A stretch of 64,000 nt of DNA from Pseudomonas capeferrum (GTDB lineage: Bacteria > Pseudomonadota > Gammaproteobacteria > Pseudomonadales > Pseudomonadaceae): the NCBI RefSeq assembly GCF_013523055.1, contig NZ_JAAMQM010000004.1, positions 1 to 64,000 on the forward strand, written 5' to 3'. This document shows positions 34,571-43,296 of this stretch, in pieces. Every line of letters begins with the position of its first letter. Position 1 is the first letter of the stretch. The notes beneath the pieces are model-generated. The model did not search any database. It was not told the origin of the DNA and worked only from the letters and a program-made list of their open reading frames with translations. The position numbers and the translations under genes are program-made.

Positions 34571-35395
34571 ATGAGTATAGAAGATCCGCGTTTCGCCGGT
34601 GTCGCCCGGCTGTACGGCGACGATGGGCTGGAGCGCCTAAGCCGCGCCCATGTTGCGGTCGTCGGTATCGGCGGCGTCGGCTCCTGGGTTGCCGAGGCCA
34701 TGGCGCGCAGCGGCGTCGGCGAAATATCCCTGTTCGACCTCGATGACGTCTGTGTCAGCAACACCAACCGCCAGGCGCATGCCCTGGAAGGTCAGGTCGG
34801 TCGTGCCAAGGTCGAGGTGATGGCGGAGCGCCTGCGCGCGATCAATCCCGCGTGCACCGTGCATGCCGTTGCAGATTTCGTCACCCGCGACACCATGGCC
34901 GAATACATCACCGAAGAAATGGACTGTGTCGTCGACTGCATCGATAGCGTGCAAGCCAAGGCCGCGCTCATCGGCTGGTGTCGTCGGCGCAAGATCGCCA
35001 TCATCACGACCGGCGGCGCGGGAGGGCAGATCGACCCGACCCAGGTACAGGTCGCCGATCTCAACAAGACCTTCAATGACCCGCTGGCCTCGCGTGTCCG
35101 TTCGACTCTGCGGCGTGACTACAACTTCTCGCGCAATGTCTCGCGCAATTATGGCGTGCCTTGCGTGTTCTCCAGCGAGCAGTTGCGCTATCCCAAGGGC
35201 GACGGCACGGTGTGCCTGCAGAAAAGCTTCGTGGGTGAAGGAGTTCGGCTGGACTGCGCCGGCGGTTTCGGCGCGGTGATGATGGTCACCGCGACCTTCG
35301 GCATGGTCGCCGCCAGCAAGGCGATGGAAAAACTCGTGGCCGGCGCTCGGCGTCCTTCCGAGCGGCCCAGGCTTCAGGCGCCGGACAGCAACTGA
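34571..35395 (+). CDS. tcdA: tRNA threonylcarbamoyladenosine dehydratase (ct6A synthase)
   Basis: A 274-residue E1/ThiF-like enzyme (also CsdL) that cyclises the t6A37 modification of tRNA with ATP. The nucleotide-binding motif VVGIGGVGSWVAEAMARSG is near residue 29, with the FDLDDVCVSNTNRQ segment and a Cys-containing C-terminal half. ATG follows GGGGTGGGG. It faces csdE-csdA, overlapping csdE by 22 bases at the stops; TcdA receives sulfur-transfer support from CsdA/CsdE in E. coli, so the neighbourhood is functional. Confidence 0.94.
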   Translation: MSIEDPRFAGVARLYGDDGLERLSRAHVAVVGIGGVGSWVAEAMARSGVGEISLFDLDDVCVSNTNRQAHALEGQVGRAKVEVMAERLRAINPACTVHAVADFVTRDTMAEYITEEMDCVVDCIDSVQAKAALIGWCRRRKIAIITTGGAGGQIDPTQVQVADLNKTFNDPLASRVRSTLRRDYNFSRNVSRNYGVPCVFSSEQLRYPKGDGTVCLQKSFVGEGVRLDCAGGFGAVMMVTATFGMVAASKAMEKLVAGARRPSERPRLQAPDSN

Positions 35396-35784
35396 GCCAT
35401 GCGCTGCAGCACGGCGTGGAGACCGTTGCTGCGCGAGGGCGAAAGCTGGCGTTGCAGGCCCAGTTGGGCAAACCATCCTGGCAGGTCGAGTTGCGACAGC
35501 GCCTGGCTGTCCAGGCCTTGCACCCTGATCAGCAGCAGTGCCAGCAAGCCGCGCAGTAGCCGCGCGTCGCTGGCGGCCTTGAACTGCCAATGACCGTCGT
35601 GCCGTTCGGCTACCAGCCAGACCAGGCTCTCGCAGCCATGGACTCGGTTGGCGTCGGTCTTCTCGGTCGCCGACAATGGCGTCAGACGATCACCCCATTG
35701 CATCAGCAAACGGGCGCGTTGTTCCCAGCCACGCGCCTGCTCGAAGCTTTCCAGCGCCTGTCGGGCTTCGTCGGGCAGGCTCAC
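35374..35784 (-). CDS. csdE: Sulfur acceptor protein CsdE (SufE-like)
   Basis: A 136-residue SufE-family protein. The acceptor Cys lies in the conserved VHGCESLVW loop (residue ~51), which takes persulfide sulfur from the CsdA desulfurase. Its start overlaps the csdA stop by four bases (ATGA), so the pair is co-translated. Its 3' end overlaps tcdA on the opposite strand. Confidence 0.92.
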   Translation of the reverse strand: MSLPDEARQALESFEQARGWEQRARLLMQWGDRLTPLSATEKTDANRVHGCESLVWLVAERHDGHWQFKAASDARLLRGLLALLLIRVQGLDSQALSQLDLPGWFAQLGLQRQLSPSRSNGLHAVLQRMAQLLSGA

Positions 35785-36983
35785 CGCAACAACTCCAGGC
35801 CTTGGTCTAGCGCGTCGAAGAAACGTTGCAGGTCGTCGCTGTCGTTGTAGAGCGCCAGCGATACCCGAATCGCGCCGTCCAGGTCCAGGCGCTTGAGCAA
35901 CGGCATCGCGCAGTGATGACCGGCCCGTACGGCAATGCCCTGTTCGGTCAGCATGTGGGCGATGTCGGCATTGTGCACGCCCTCGATGACGAAACTCGCC
36001 AGTGCCGTGTCAGGTGTGCCCAGTACACGAATGCCTTCGCGATCGCTCAGGCCCCGCAACAGATAGCCATGCAAGCTGGCTTCATGGGCGGCAACGGCGT
36101 TGGCGTCCAGCTTGGCCAGGTATTCCAGCGTCGCGCCCAGGCCGATCACGCCGGCGATGGGTGGTGTACCGGCCTCGAACCCTAGAGGCGCGGGACGAAA
36201 ACTGGACGCCTGGTAGTCGGCGATCTGCACCATCTCGCCTCCGAACTGCCAGTGGCGCAAGCGTTGCAGTGCACGGTCGCGGCCATACAGCACCCCGACA
36301 CCATCGGGGCCATACAGCTTGTGGCTGGAGAACACGTAGAAGTCGCATTCCAGTTGCTGCAGGTCATGGCGCCCGTGGACCACGCCCTGCGCCCCATCCA
36401 CCACCGTCAGCGCGCCTTGCGCCCGGGCGTGGGCCAGCAAGGATGGCAGGGGTTGCCAGGTGCCCAGTACGTTCGACAGTTGGCTGACGGCCAGCAAGCG
36501 CGTGCGCGGACCGATCAATTGCAGGGCCTGTTCGAGATCGATACGACCGTGTGCATCCAGCGGCAGGATGACCAGTCTCGCATTGCGGCGGCGCGCCAGC
36601 TGTTGCCAAGGGAGCAGGTTGGCATGATGTTCCAGGGCGCTCACGGCAATTTCGTCACCCGCCTGAAAGTCCTGCTCCAGACCATAGGCCAGCAGGTTCA
36701 GGGCCGATGTGGCGCCATGGGTAAAGATGATCTGCTGCGGGTCGGCATTGAGCCAGGCGGCCACCTTGTTGCGAGTGTCTTCGAAGGCCTGGGTCGCGAG
36801 AGCGCCCGGCAGATGCTGGGCCCGGTGCACGTTGGCCGCGCCATGGCCATAGTAATGGCTCAGGGCATCGAGCACTGCCTGGGGCTTCTGAGTGGTAGCG
36901 GCATTGTCCAGGTAGGTCTGGTGCTGCCGTTGCAGGGCGGCGATAGCAGGAAAATCCGCGCGCCAGGGAGAGGGTTGGAACAT
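35781..36983 (-). CDS. csdA: Cysteine desulfurase CsdA
   Basis: A 400-residue class V PLP enzyme that removes sulfur from cysteine. PLP-site motifs are TYLDNAATTQKP near the start, SALEHHANLLPWQ, the Asp in VVDGAQG, and the Lys in FSSHKLYGPDGVG; the catalytic Cys is in RAGHHCAMPL, which marks the group II (SufS/CsdA) type. ATG 36983 starts at MFQPSPWRADFP; the longer frame adds nothing conserved. A strong hairpin stands just before it. Confidence 0.93.
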   Translation of the reverse strand: MFQPSPWRADFPAIAALQRQHQTYLDNAATTQKPQAVLDALSHYYGHGAANVHRAQHLPGALATQAFEDTRNKVAAWLNADPQQIIFTHGATSALNLLAYGLEQDFQAGDEIAVSALEHHANLLPWQQLARRRNARLVILPLDAHGRIDLEQALQLIGPRTRLLAVSQLSNVLGTWQPLPSLLAHARAQGALTVVDGAQGVVHGRHDLQQLECDFYVFSSHKLYGPDGVGVLYGRDRALQRLRHWQFGGEMVQIADYQASSFRPAPLGFEAGTPPIAGVIGLGATLEYLAKLDANAVAAHEASLHGYLLRGLSDREGIRVLGTPDTALASFVIEGVHNADIAHMLTEQGIAVRAGHHCAMPLLKRLDLDGAIRVSLALYNDSDDLQRFFDALDQGLELLR

Positions 36984-36997
36984 GATCAGGGACCTGG

Positions 36998-37030
36998 ATA
37001 TCGGGCCTGGCATTAGGCCAGGCCCGATAT
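36998..37030 (-). terminator. Terminator between dapD and csdA
   Basis: ATATCGGGCCTGGC pairs with GCCAGGCCCGATAT, a perfect 14-bp stem with a 5-base loop. It lies 26 bases after the dapD stop and 15 bases before the csdA start codon, so it can both end dapD transcription and tune read-through into csdA. Confidence 0.75.
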
Positions 37031-37055
37031 TACCACTTCGAACCGGTCCGGGTTC

Positions 37056-38090
37056 TCAGTTGTGTGCGTGCAGGGCTTCGTTCAGCTCGATGGCCGACTT
37101 GTGGGTCTTGCACTCTACCGCGCCGCTGACCGAGTTACGACGGAACAGCAGGTCAGGCTGGCCAGCCAGGTCGCGGGCCTTGACGACCTTGACCAGCTGG
37201 TTCTGCTCGTCCAGCAGTTGCACCTTGGTGCCGGCCGTGATGTACAGGCCTGCCTCGACGGTGTTGCGATCGCCCAGCGGGATACCGATGCCAGCGTTGG
37301 CGCCGATCAGGCAGCCTTCGCCGACGGTGATGGTGATGTTGCCGCCGCCGGACAGGGTGCCCATGGTCGAGCAACCGCCGCCCAGGTCCGAGCCCTTGCC
37401 GACGAACACGCCCGCCGAGACACGGCCTTCGATCATGCCAGGACCTTCGGTGCCGGCGTTAAAGTTGACGAAGCCTTCATGCATGATGGTCGTGCCTTCG
37501 CCGATGTAGGCGCCCAGGCGTACACGGGCGCTGTCGGCGATACGCACACCGTTCGGGACCACGTAGTCGGTCATCTTCGGGAACTTGTCCACCGAGAAGA
37601 CTTCCAGCAGCTCGCCTTTGAGGCGCGCTTCGAGTTGCTGCTCGGCCAGCTCGGTAAGGTCGACGGCGCCGCGGCTGGTCCATGCCACGTTGGGCAGCAG
37701 CGGGAATATGCCCGCCAGGCTCAGGCCGTGTGGCTTGGCCAGGCGATGCGACAGCAGGTGCAGCTTGAGGTAGGCCTCTGGGGTGGAGGACAAGGCAGTG
37801 TCTTCGCCCAGCAGGGTGGCGACCATGGGCTTGTGGCTTTCGGCAAGGCGGGTCAGCAGGGCGGCCTGGGTGGCGTCGACATGCTTGAGCGCTTCGGCCA
37901 GCTGCGAAGCCACTGCGTGGCTGAAGGCGATGGCCTGGTTGCCGCCTTCGTAGCCAAGGATCGGCGCGATGGCGGCGACCAGCTCGGCGGACGGGTTGAG
38001 CAGGGGTTGTGCGTAGAAGACTTCCAGCCAGGCGCCCTGGCGGTTCTGAGTGCCGACACCGAAGGCCAGGCTGAACAGGGAATTGGACAT
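37056..38090 (-). CDS. dapD: Tetrahydrodipicolinate N-succinyltransferase
   Basis: A 344-residue enzyme of the succinylase branch of lysine/diaminopimelate synthesis. It is the longer gamma-proteobacterial DapD form: an N-terminal helical domain, then hexapeptide-repeat left-handed beta-helix segments (RIADSARVRLGAYIGEGT, MIEGRVSAGVFVGKGSDLGG, CLIGANAGIGIPLGD). Its product feeds the DapE reaction encoded at 29.9-31.1 kb. An ArsC/YffB-type gene lies 41 bases upstream on the same strand, a common pairing. Confidence 0.95.
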   Translation of the reverse strand: MSNSLFSLAFGVGTQNRQGAWLEVFYAQPLLNPSAELVAAIAPILGYEGGNQAIAFSHAVASQLAEALKHVDATQAALLTRLAESHKPMVATLLGEDTALSSTPEAYLKLHLLSHRLAKPHGLSLAGIFPLLPNVAWTSRGAVDLTELAEQQLEARLKGELLEVFSVDKFPKMTDYVVPNGVRIADSARVRLGAYIGEGTTIMHEGFVNFNAGTEGPGMIEGRVSAGVFVGKGSDLGGGCSTMGTLSGGGNITITVGEGCLIGANAGIGIPLGDRNTVEAGLYITAGTKVQLLDEQNQLVKVVKARDLAGQPDLLFRRNSVSGAVECKTHKSAIELNEALHAHN

Positions 38091-38131
38091 GCAGTTACCT
38101 CTTGCGAATAGGGGGTTGGAGCGTGGACGTG

Positions 38132-38479
38132 TCAGCCCAGGGCTGCAGCGTAGAGCGCCGGCTTGAAGCCGACCAGGGTGCGGTCACCGAGGTCGAGTAC
38201 CGGTCGCTTGATCATCGACGGTTGCGCCAGCATCAACTCGACGGCCTTGGCCTGGTCGAGGTCGGCCTTGCTGGCCTCATCGAGCTTGCGGAAGGTGGTT
38301 CCGGCGCGATTGAGGACAACCTCCCAGCCGTGCTCGTCGCACCAGCGCGAAAGACTGTCGCGGTCGATGCCTTGGGTCTTGTAGTCATGAAACGAATAGC
38401 TGACGGCCTGTTCTTCAAGCCAGGTACGGGCTTTTTTCATGGTGTCGCAGGCTTTGATGCCGTAAAGAATGTTCGCCAT
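38132..38479 (-). CDS. ArsC/Spx family protein (YffB-like)
   Basis: A 115-residue thioredoxin-fold protein of the arsenate reductase/Spx superfamily. The N-terminal MANILYGIKACDTMKKARTW carries a single Cys followed by the K-K-A of the family; the cis-Pro segment IKRPVLDL and the GFKPALYAAAL end are also typical. Relatives such as YffB are glutathione-binding proteins rather than proven arsenate reductases. The start is ATG 38479; the longer frame to 38572 is unsupported. It probably shares a transcript with dapD. Confidence 0.9.
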   Translation of the reverse strand: MANILYGIKACDTMKKARTWLEEQAVSYSFHDYKTQGIDRDSLSRWCDEHGWEVVLNRAGTTFRKLDEASKADLDQAKAVELMLAQPSMIKRPVLDLGDRTLVGFKPALYAAALG

Positions 38480-38782
38480 TGAATACCTGGGCATCCGATC
38501 GAATCGAATGTCCCGAAACTCCTTGAAGAATGGGTGGGTCCGATTATGCGGGATCGTCGGGCAGGGCGCCACGGCTGTGGCATGCCTTCCGGCATCATTG
38601 GCTCTGGGCCGCTACCGTATGCCCGCTGTGCGGCATCGAATTGCACGATCCCCGATGGCCTGCGACTTTCGTGCAGAAGCCAAAGGGAGCGATACAGCGG
38701 TAACATATTGTTTCATCGGCATGTTTCACACTGATGGATCTGCCCGGACACGCTTTTTCAAACGCTACAGGAATCCTGCCAC

Positions 38783-39632
38783 ATGCAGTCAGCCTATACC
38801 GTCCTGATTCTTCTGATGCTGGTCAGTGTCTCGAAACTGGTTGGGCGAGTGGTTCCCTTGCCGCTCCCGCTGGTGCAGATCGCCGCCGGCGCGCTGCTGG
38901 CCTGGCCGAGCCTGGGGCTGCATGTGGCGCTCGATCCCGAGCTGTTCCTGTTCCTGTTCCTGCCACCGCTGCTGTTCGCCGATGGCTGGCGCATGCCCAA
39001 GCGCGCCTTGTGGCGCCTGCGTGGCCCGGTGATCGCCCTGGCGGTGGGGCTGGTACTGTTCACGGTGATCGGTGCCGGCTACTTCATCCATTGGCTGCTG
39101 CCGAGCATTCCGTTGCCGGTCGCCTTCGCCCTGGCCGCGATACTTTCACCCACCGATGCCGTGGCGGTATCGGCCATTACCCAGGACCGTCTGCCGCCTC
39201 CGCTGATGCACATGCTCCAGGGCGAAGCCTTGATGAACGATGCTTCCGGCCTGGTGACTTTCAAGTTTGCCTTGGCGGCGGCCATTACCGGGGTGTTTTC
39301 CCTGGCCGATGCCAGCGTTACCTTCGTACTGGTGGCATTGGGCGGGCTGGCGGTGGGCGTGGCGCTGAGTTGGTTGATCGGTCGCCTGCGCCGCTGGATG
39401 ATCGCTCGTGGCTGGGACGATCCGGCTACCCACGTCGTCTTCATGTTGCTGTTGCCGTTTGCCGCTTATGTCCTTGCCGAACGACTGGGCGTGTCCGGCA
39501 TCCTGTCGGCCGTGGCGGCGGGGATGATGCAGAGCTGGCTCGACCTGTTGCCGCGCCAGACCAGCACGCGCCTGCTCAACCGCAGCGTCTGGTCGCTGCT
39601 GGAGTTCGCGTTCAACGCGGCCCTAGTTTTTT
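38783..39632 (+). pseudogene. CPA1-family Na+/H+ antiporter, cut off after ~283 residues
   Basis: The N-terminal half of a cation/proton antiporter normally ~550 residues long. Family motifs are present: LFLPPLLFADGWRM, the ion-binding ILSPTDAVAVSAI near residue 125, and GEALMNDASGLVTF near 155. The sequence follows the family up to SLLEFAFNAALVFL and then stops matching at ~39632, where TGTCATTC begins; the frame runs only 19 more codons into foreign sequence. The remaining half, including the cytoplasmic regulatory tail, is missing from the window. I infer interruption by insertion of a large mobile element, so the 3' half may survive beyond the far end of that element. Confidence 0.88.
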
Positions 39633-39911
39633 TGTCATTCTCATGTAAACCCTCCAGCCAGGCTCTTTTGAGAATGAATTATCGTTGATCCTAGCTGGTA
39701 CCCTCCCTATTTTCAAGGGGTCTAAGCGTGCTTTCGCTCTGTTCGTATGATGGCATCGAAGTGAAATCTTCGAAAAATGTAAACGTGAAATTTTTGACGA
39801 GATTTCCTAAGGGAAATGTAAACACAGCCCTCAATTTCCGCTGTCACACGGGGACGCAAGCCTAGCTAAAATTGTAAACAACCCGCTTTTGCTAGCGTTG
39901 AAGGTTTACAT
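39633..39911. mobile_element. Candidate left end of a Tn7/Tn5053-type transposon or island
   Basis: At the exact point where the antiporter frame is broken the sequence begins TGTCATTC, like the terminal repeats of Tn5053/Tn552-type elements. ATGTAAAC then occurs at 39643, 39777 and 39816, TTGTAAAC at 39872, and the inverted form GTTTACAT at 39904. Multiple copies of a short sub-terminal motif are the binding sites of TniA/TnsB-type transposases. GC content falls sharply here. No transposase of this type is seen in the window, so any tni/tns genes would have to be at the distal end past 64 kb. Bases 39912-40147 show no gene. Confidence 0.55.
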
Positions 39912-40147
39912 CTCACTACTGCACCTCTCCAAAAACGTCATTTTTGGCCGCAGCACTTTGTAGCTACTCTCTACATGCTTGATAGCATGGAAGCGCCGAG
40001 GGGAGGGGAAGCACACCCAGATCGAAAGGCGAGAACCTCGTCTATTGTGCAGCGGCAATGCTCGAATGCATGATGGATTAAGGCAGCTCGTGACCGATGT
40101 GGAGTCTGCTGGTTGTGAAGCTATTCCAAAAATTCACTGCGTAAAAC

Positions 40148-40600
40148 TCATGAATCCCGCCACAGTCTGCCCACCGTAGCGGTTGAGTAACCTAGCTCTC
40201 GTACGACTTCGCTGCGACTCATGCCCCGCGCTTTTAGCTCTTGCACTAGACGCTTTTTTTCCCTAGCGCCAGCCACTCTCGGTGGCTCGAGCCTGGAAGG
40301 TTCGTCAGGCATCTGCTCGTCTGCCAAACCCAGCTCTTCCAACGCCAAGATTGCTGAGTGGAGTACCTCTCTGGGTGATCGTTTCTGATCAGCAGCTATC
40401 ACCATCGCGAAGAAGGCTGTCGCCTCAATGTTCAGCGCGGCGGCTAGCTCAATCGTCGTATCTATAGTCGCGCTCGTTTTGAGAGATTCGAGCTGGCTGA
40501 TGTGAGACTGAGTAACCCCCCCGGCTATAGAGTGCTGAAAGAAACCCTGTCTGACACGTAGAAACTGAAGGACGGCGGCGAAGGGTCGACGCAGCGACAT
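40148..40600 (-). CDS. XRE-type helix-turn-helix regulator with a second C-terminal HTH
   Basis: A ~150-residue DNA-binding protein. The N-terminal half is an XRE helix-turn-helix (LQFLRVRQGFFQHSIAGGVT then QSHISQLESLKTSA), followed by a linker. The C-terminal ~30 residues (LKARGMSRSEVVRELGYSTA) form a second, resolvase-like HTH. It is the first gene inside the presumed element and points toward its end, so it is a candidate regulator of the element. The frame is open to 40651 (MINSKRGIPS); the ATG at 40600 behind GGGG is my choice but the start is uncertain. Confidence 0.75.
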   Translation of the reverse strand: MSLRRPFAAVLQFLRVRQGFFQHSIAGGVTQSHISQLESLKTSATIDTTIELAAALNIEATAFFAMVIAADQKRSPREVLHSAILALEELGLADEQMPDEPSRLEPPRVAGAREKKRLVQELKARGMSRSEVVRELGYSTATVGRLWRDS

Positions 40601-40759
40601 ATCGATTACCCCTATAAAAGCAGACGGTATGCCGCGTTTGCTATTGATCACTCAAATCTATATATTTATTCGAGTTGTGGAATTTTTGCTGCTGGGACAT
40701 CGCGGGTCGGTGAAAGCTCACCCTTCTGTCAATTTCTTCGTAATCAAGGTTGGTGGAGC

Positions 40760-41155
40760 GTGGACGATCCGGTTCAATCCGATTTACTGAAAGCTAGGCC
40801 CACTCCAGCAGCCGGCTCGCAGCTAGACGCAGCAGAAGCAGCGCGATTCGTTTCCGGCCGTCGTCCCCTGAAACCCTTCTGTTTGGTTGAGCAATGGACA
40901 GTGTTCCGTGCCGATCTAGCTGATGAAGAGCTCGCTCGCGTTCACGCCTCAGGCCACCTCCCGCTGTTTATATTTGCCCACAAGGTCATCGAAGACAGTC
41001 GAGGGCGCTTTCAGCCAGGTGACTGGGTGCGCTCGAGTATGTGCATCTACTTCGAAGGCGGTGTTCTGTTCGAGACTAGGAACAGCGTGTACTTCCTCAT
41101 GGGGCCGGGCCATGAACAGACCGCCAGCCTGAAAACGATTTTTTCATTTTTTTAG
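40760..41155 (+). CDS. Small protein of unknown function (DUF6957-like)
   Basis: A 131-residue protein from a GTG start behind GGTGGAG. It has an N-terminal variable segment and a conserved-looking core (LVEQWTVFRADLADEE, FIFAHKVIEDSRGRFQPGDW, VRSSMCIYFEGGVLFETRNS). It resembles short proteins I associate with Pseudomonas mobile regions (DUF6957), but the family name is from memory and its function is unknown. It is divergent from the XRE gene and first in a run of small plus-strand genes. Confidence 0.7.
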   Translation: MDDPVQSDLLKARPTPAAGSQLDAAEAARFVSGRRPLKPFCLVEQWTVFRADLADEELARVHASGHLPLFIFAHKVIEDSRGRFQPGDWVRSSMCIYFEGGVLFETRNSVYFLMGPGHEQTASLKTIFSFF

Positions 41156-41197
41156 CCGGGGTTGCTGTAACAGCTCCGAGCTATGTCGAGGCGCACA

Positions 41198-41671
41198 ATG
41201 TTCAGAACAAACACTGCTACGATGATTGGCCTGCCCGGTATGTTTGGCGAAGGGCAGTGTCAATGGCAAGAGGTTACTCGGGTGCTGCGTACCCATTGGT
41301 ACCACGTCGTCGCCCAGTCCACTGAGGACGGGCGCACCAGTGAGGAAGTGTTTATGGTTGAAACCGAGAAGCGGCTCCAGGTGCTCTTGGTAAGCCAGAC
41401 CCATGACACATTCATAACTGACGTCCAGGCTGTTACGCCGGCCTACATGAACGGGAAGGGTGGTTGGCTTATGGAGCCGCTGACGAAGGTCGCTTTAGGC
41501 AAGGATCAAAGTGGTTGCGTAGTTAGCGTGCTGGAAGTCGAATCTGGTGCTGCCTACCACAGCTCCCACGAGCCTGACTTCGATGTCGATTCGCTGACCG
41601 ACCTTTGTCCCATCTTTCTGGCGGGCATGATCCGCCCAATGTCTGCCAATTCGGAAGAGTGTCATGACTGA
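41198..41671 (+). CDS. Unrecognised accessory protein, first of an overlapping pair
   Basis: A 157-residue soluble protein with no motif I recognise. It is Trp- and Gly-rich near the start (GLPGMFGEGQCQWQEVTRV) and acidic toward the end (HEPDFDVDSLTDLCPIF). GAGG lies six bases before ATG 41198; an alternative ATG at 41183 adds MSRRT. It overlaps the next gene by eight bases, which implies co-translation. Base composition is lower in GC than the core genes, consistent with horizontal transfer. Confidence 0.68.
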   Translation: MFRTNTATMIGLPGMFGEGQCQWQEVTRVLRTHWYHVVAQSTEDGRTSEEVFMVETEKRLQVLLVSQTHDTFITDVQAVTPAYMNGKGGWLMEPLTKVALGKDQSGCVVSVLEVESGAAYHSSHEPDFDVDSLTDLCPIFLAGMIRPMSANSEECHD

Positions 41672-42041
41672 TGTATTTGTTGATCTTCATAGTAAGCGCC
41701 ACAGCGATTTTGACTTAAATCGAATCCTAAAAGCGCAGCAGCAAGGCTTTGAGCAGCCCGTTACTGCTTATCTCTGTGGTGCGTATATCGGTGCTCGGGC
41801 GGGGGTGGGTGTTGTCTTTGGTCATCGCCGGAAAGACCAGTACGGCCGATTTGCCGATGGACACCTGATTCGTACGTCGGATGTTCAAAAGGCTGAGAAG
41901 GAGGGCAAGTTTTGGGTGCTCACAACTGAAAACTCACGATATGTGCTCGCCACCTTCCAGCGTGGAAACGGGCGTTCAAGCCTACGCGAGTTTCTGCGTC
42001 TGTCGTCAGTGCTACATCCGACATCGCCGGTGCTTCAGTGA
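41664..42041 (+). CDS. Unrecognised accessory protein, second of an overlapping pair
   Basis: A 125-residue protein, basic toward the end. The block GRFADGHLIRTSDVQ, then FWVLTTENSRYVLATFQR and SLREFLRL, looks like a compact beta-rich domain and has the feel of a conserved accessory family, but I cannot name it. It overlaps the previous gene by eight bases. Confidence 0.68.
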   Translation: MTDVFVDLHSKRHSDFDLNRILKAQQQGFEQPVTAYLCGAYIGARAGVGVVFGHRRKDQYGRFADGHLIRTSDVQKAEKEGKFWVLTTENSRYVLATFQRGNGRSSLREFLRLSSVLHPTSPVLQ

Positions 42042-42101
42042 TTTCTTAGTTGGCGCTCCCTTAAGGAACGTCCCTGTGCAACCTGATCTCGGAGCTTGAT
42101 T

Positions 42102-42380
42102 ATGATTGTCAAGAAAGGGGAGGTGATCATTTTGGCCTCCGGGATTTTTGAGTCTTATAGTCGGGAAGGGCCGTTTGTTGCGCTGCAAGATTTTGATCTT
42201 GCGGTACTGGTTGGCGAGAGGACGGTTGCTGGAATGGCAAGGTTGGAAGTGGATGACCTGCTTGATGCCGTTCCAGAAATGCTCATCGAGCGAGGGTTTC
42301 TGGGAGAGTTGCCATGCCGGAAAATCCATCTAGGTGCAATGGGTGCAATCGATATCAAGGTAGAGAGTGACGCATTCTGA
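42102..42380 (+). CDS. Unrecognised small accessory protein
   Basis: A 92-residue acidic protein, mostly predicted beta then helix (GEVIILASGIFESYSREG, DFDLAVLVGERTVAG, VDDLLDAVPEMLIERG). GGAG seven bases before ATG 42102 supports the start. It is probably in the same transcript as the two genes before it (60-base gap). No family recognised. Confidence 0.65.
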   Translation: MIVKKGEVIILASGIFESYSREGPFVALQDFDLAVLVGERTVAGMARLEVDDLLDAVPEMLIERGFLGELPCRKIHLGAMGAIDIKVESDAF

Positions 42381-42726
42381 AATCCCCTCCAGTTGAGCTT
42401 CGGCCTATTCGTGCATCACAAGGGATGCAGGCTTGATTGGCATAAGCGAGCGGTTGTTGGCGTGACCTGCGAGATGGCTGTCGTGATCCGAGCCCCTACG
42501 TCGTCTCTGCACTCAAAGGCTTCCATCCGCACTCCACCGGCCCTTTGCCTGCGCGCGCCGCTCGCTTTGCACGTTCCCAACTATACGACCGAGTTCGGTG
42601 CTGTGTCTCGTGGCACAGAATAATTCATTGAGGCACCCGAGGGCCAGCAAACAAAAAATCGAAAATAAGCTCAAGGTTTTTCAAAGCGAACCGTTTTGAT
42701 AATTAAGAGCAATTTTCGAGAGCATT
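42381..42726. other. Intergenic stretch inside the accessory block
   Basis: No gene is supported. It contains the GC-rich phrase GGCCCTTTGCCTGCGCGC near 42540, a near copy of which stands near 43440 in the next intergenic gap, so both gaps may share a repeat. An A-rich stretch lies just before the next gene. Confidence 0.45.
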
Positions 42727-43296
42727 ATGTCTTCCAGCAAGCACCGCAATCCGAAGGTTTCATTCGAGATATCGACATCATTCAATTTCCCAGAAGGGCT
42801 TGAAGAGTACCGTGCTACCGTAAAACTTGAGGCCTCAGACGTCATAAATACGTGGTTTGATGATTTCAGAGTGGCGTACACGCTCATTCAAGCAGTTCAA
42901 GTGGCTACGGGTTTGAGTTATTCGCTCATTCATCTGGCCAAGCACCGGCACTCCATCGAAGAAGAACAAAACCTTGCTCACCGTGTCGCGTGCTGGAGTG
43001 ATCTCATCGCGCCCTATATGTCAAAGCCCCAGCCGGGAAGTGATCAAATGTACTGGGGAGGATCTGGAGCGGATTTTGTTGCGAGTGGGACTTTCCACGA
43101 TCCTGATCCGATTGTTGAACTCGGTGATGACAAAAAGGCCATCTACGATTTTTCAATTAGTATCGAAGGCGGTTCGGTCACAATGAGGTTCGGGAGGGTG
43201 GCTTGGACGCTTTCTCCGTCCGAGGCGGAGTGGCTAGCTGAGCAGATGTGGGTAGCGACTTTTTTAGCAGCACAGCGAGCTAAATGCTTGAGATGA
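42727..43296 (+). CDS. Unrecognised accessory protein with a decayed paralogue downstream
   Basis: A 189-residue soluble protein. Its C-terminal part (GADFVASGTFHDPDPIVELG, AIYDFSISIEGG, EAEWLAEQMWVATFLAAQRA) is closely echoed by the remnant at 44471-44707, showing that this family exists in more than one copy here. A helical middle region (WFDDFRVAYTLIQAVQVATG) precedes it. No function can be assigned. The neighbouring genes are all equally anonymous and low in GC. Confidence 0.7.
   Translation: MSSSKHRNPKVSFEISTSFNFPEGLEEYRATVKLEASDVINTWFDDFRVAYTLIQAVQVATGLSYSLIHLAKHRHSIEEEQNLAHRVACWSDLIAPYMSKPQPGSDQMYWGGSGADFVASGTFHDPDPIVELGDDKKAIYDFSISIEGGSVTMRFGRVAWTLSPSEAEWLAEQMWVATFLAAQRAKCLR

Noticed and set aside
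27000..39000. Search for prophage or integrase genes in the core block
   Set aside because: All genes are recognisable housekeeping families in an order familiar for Pseudomonas; no integrase, tRNA-gene target or att repeat is visible.
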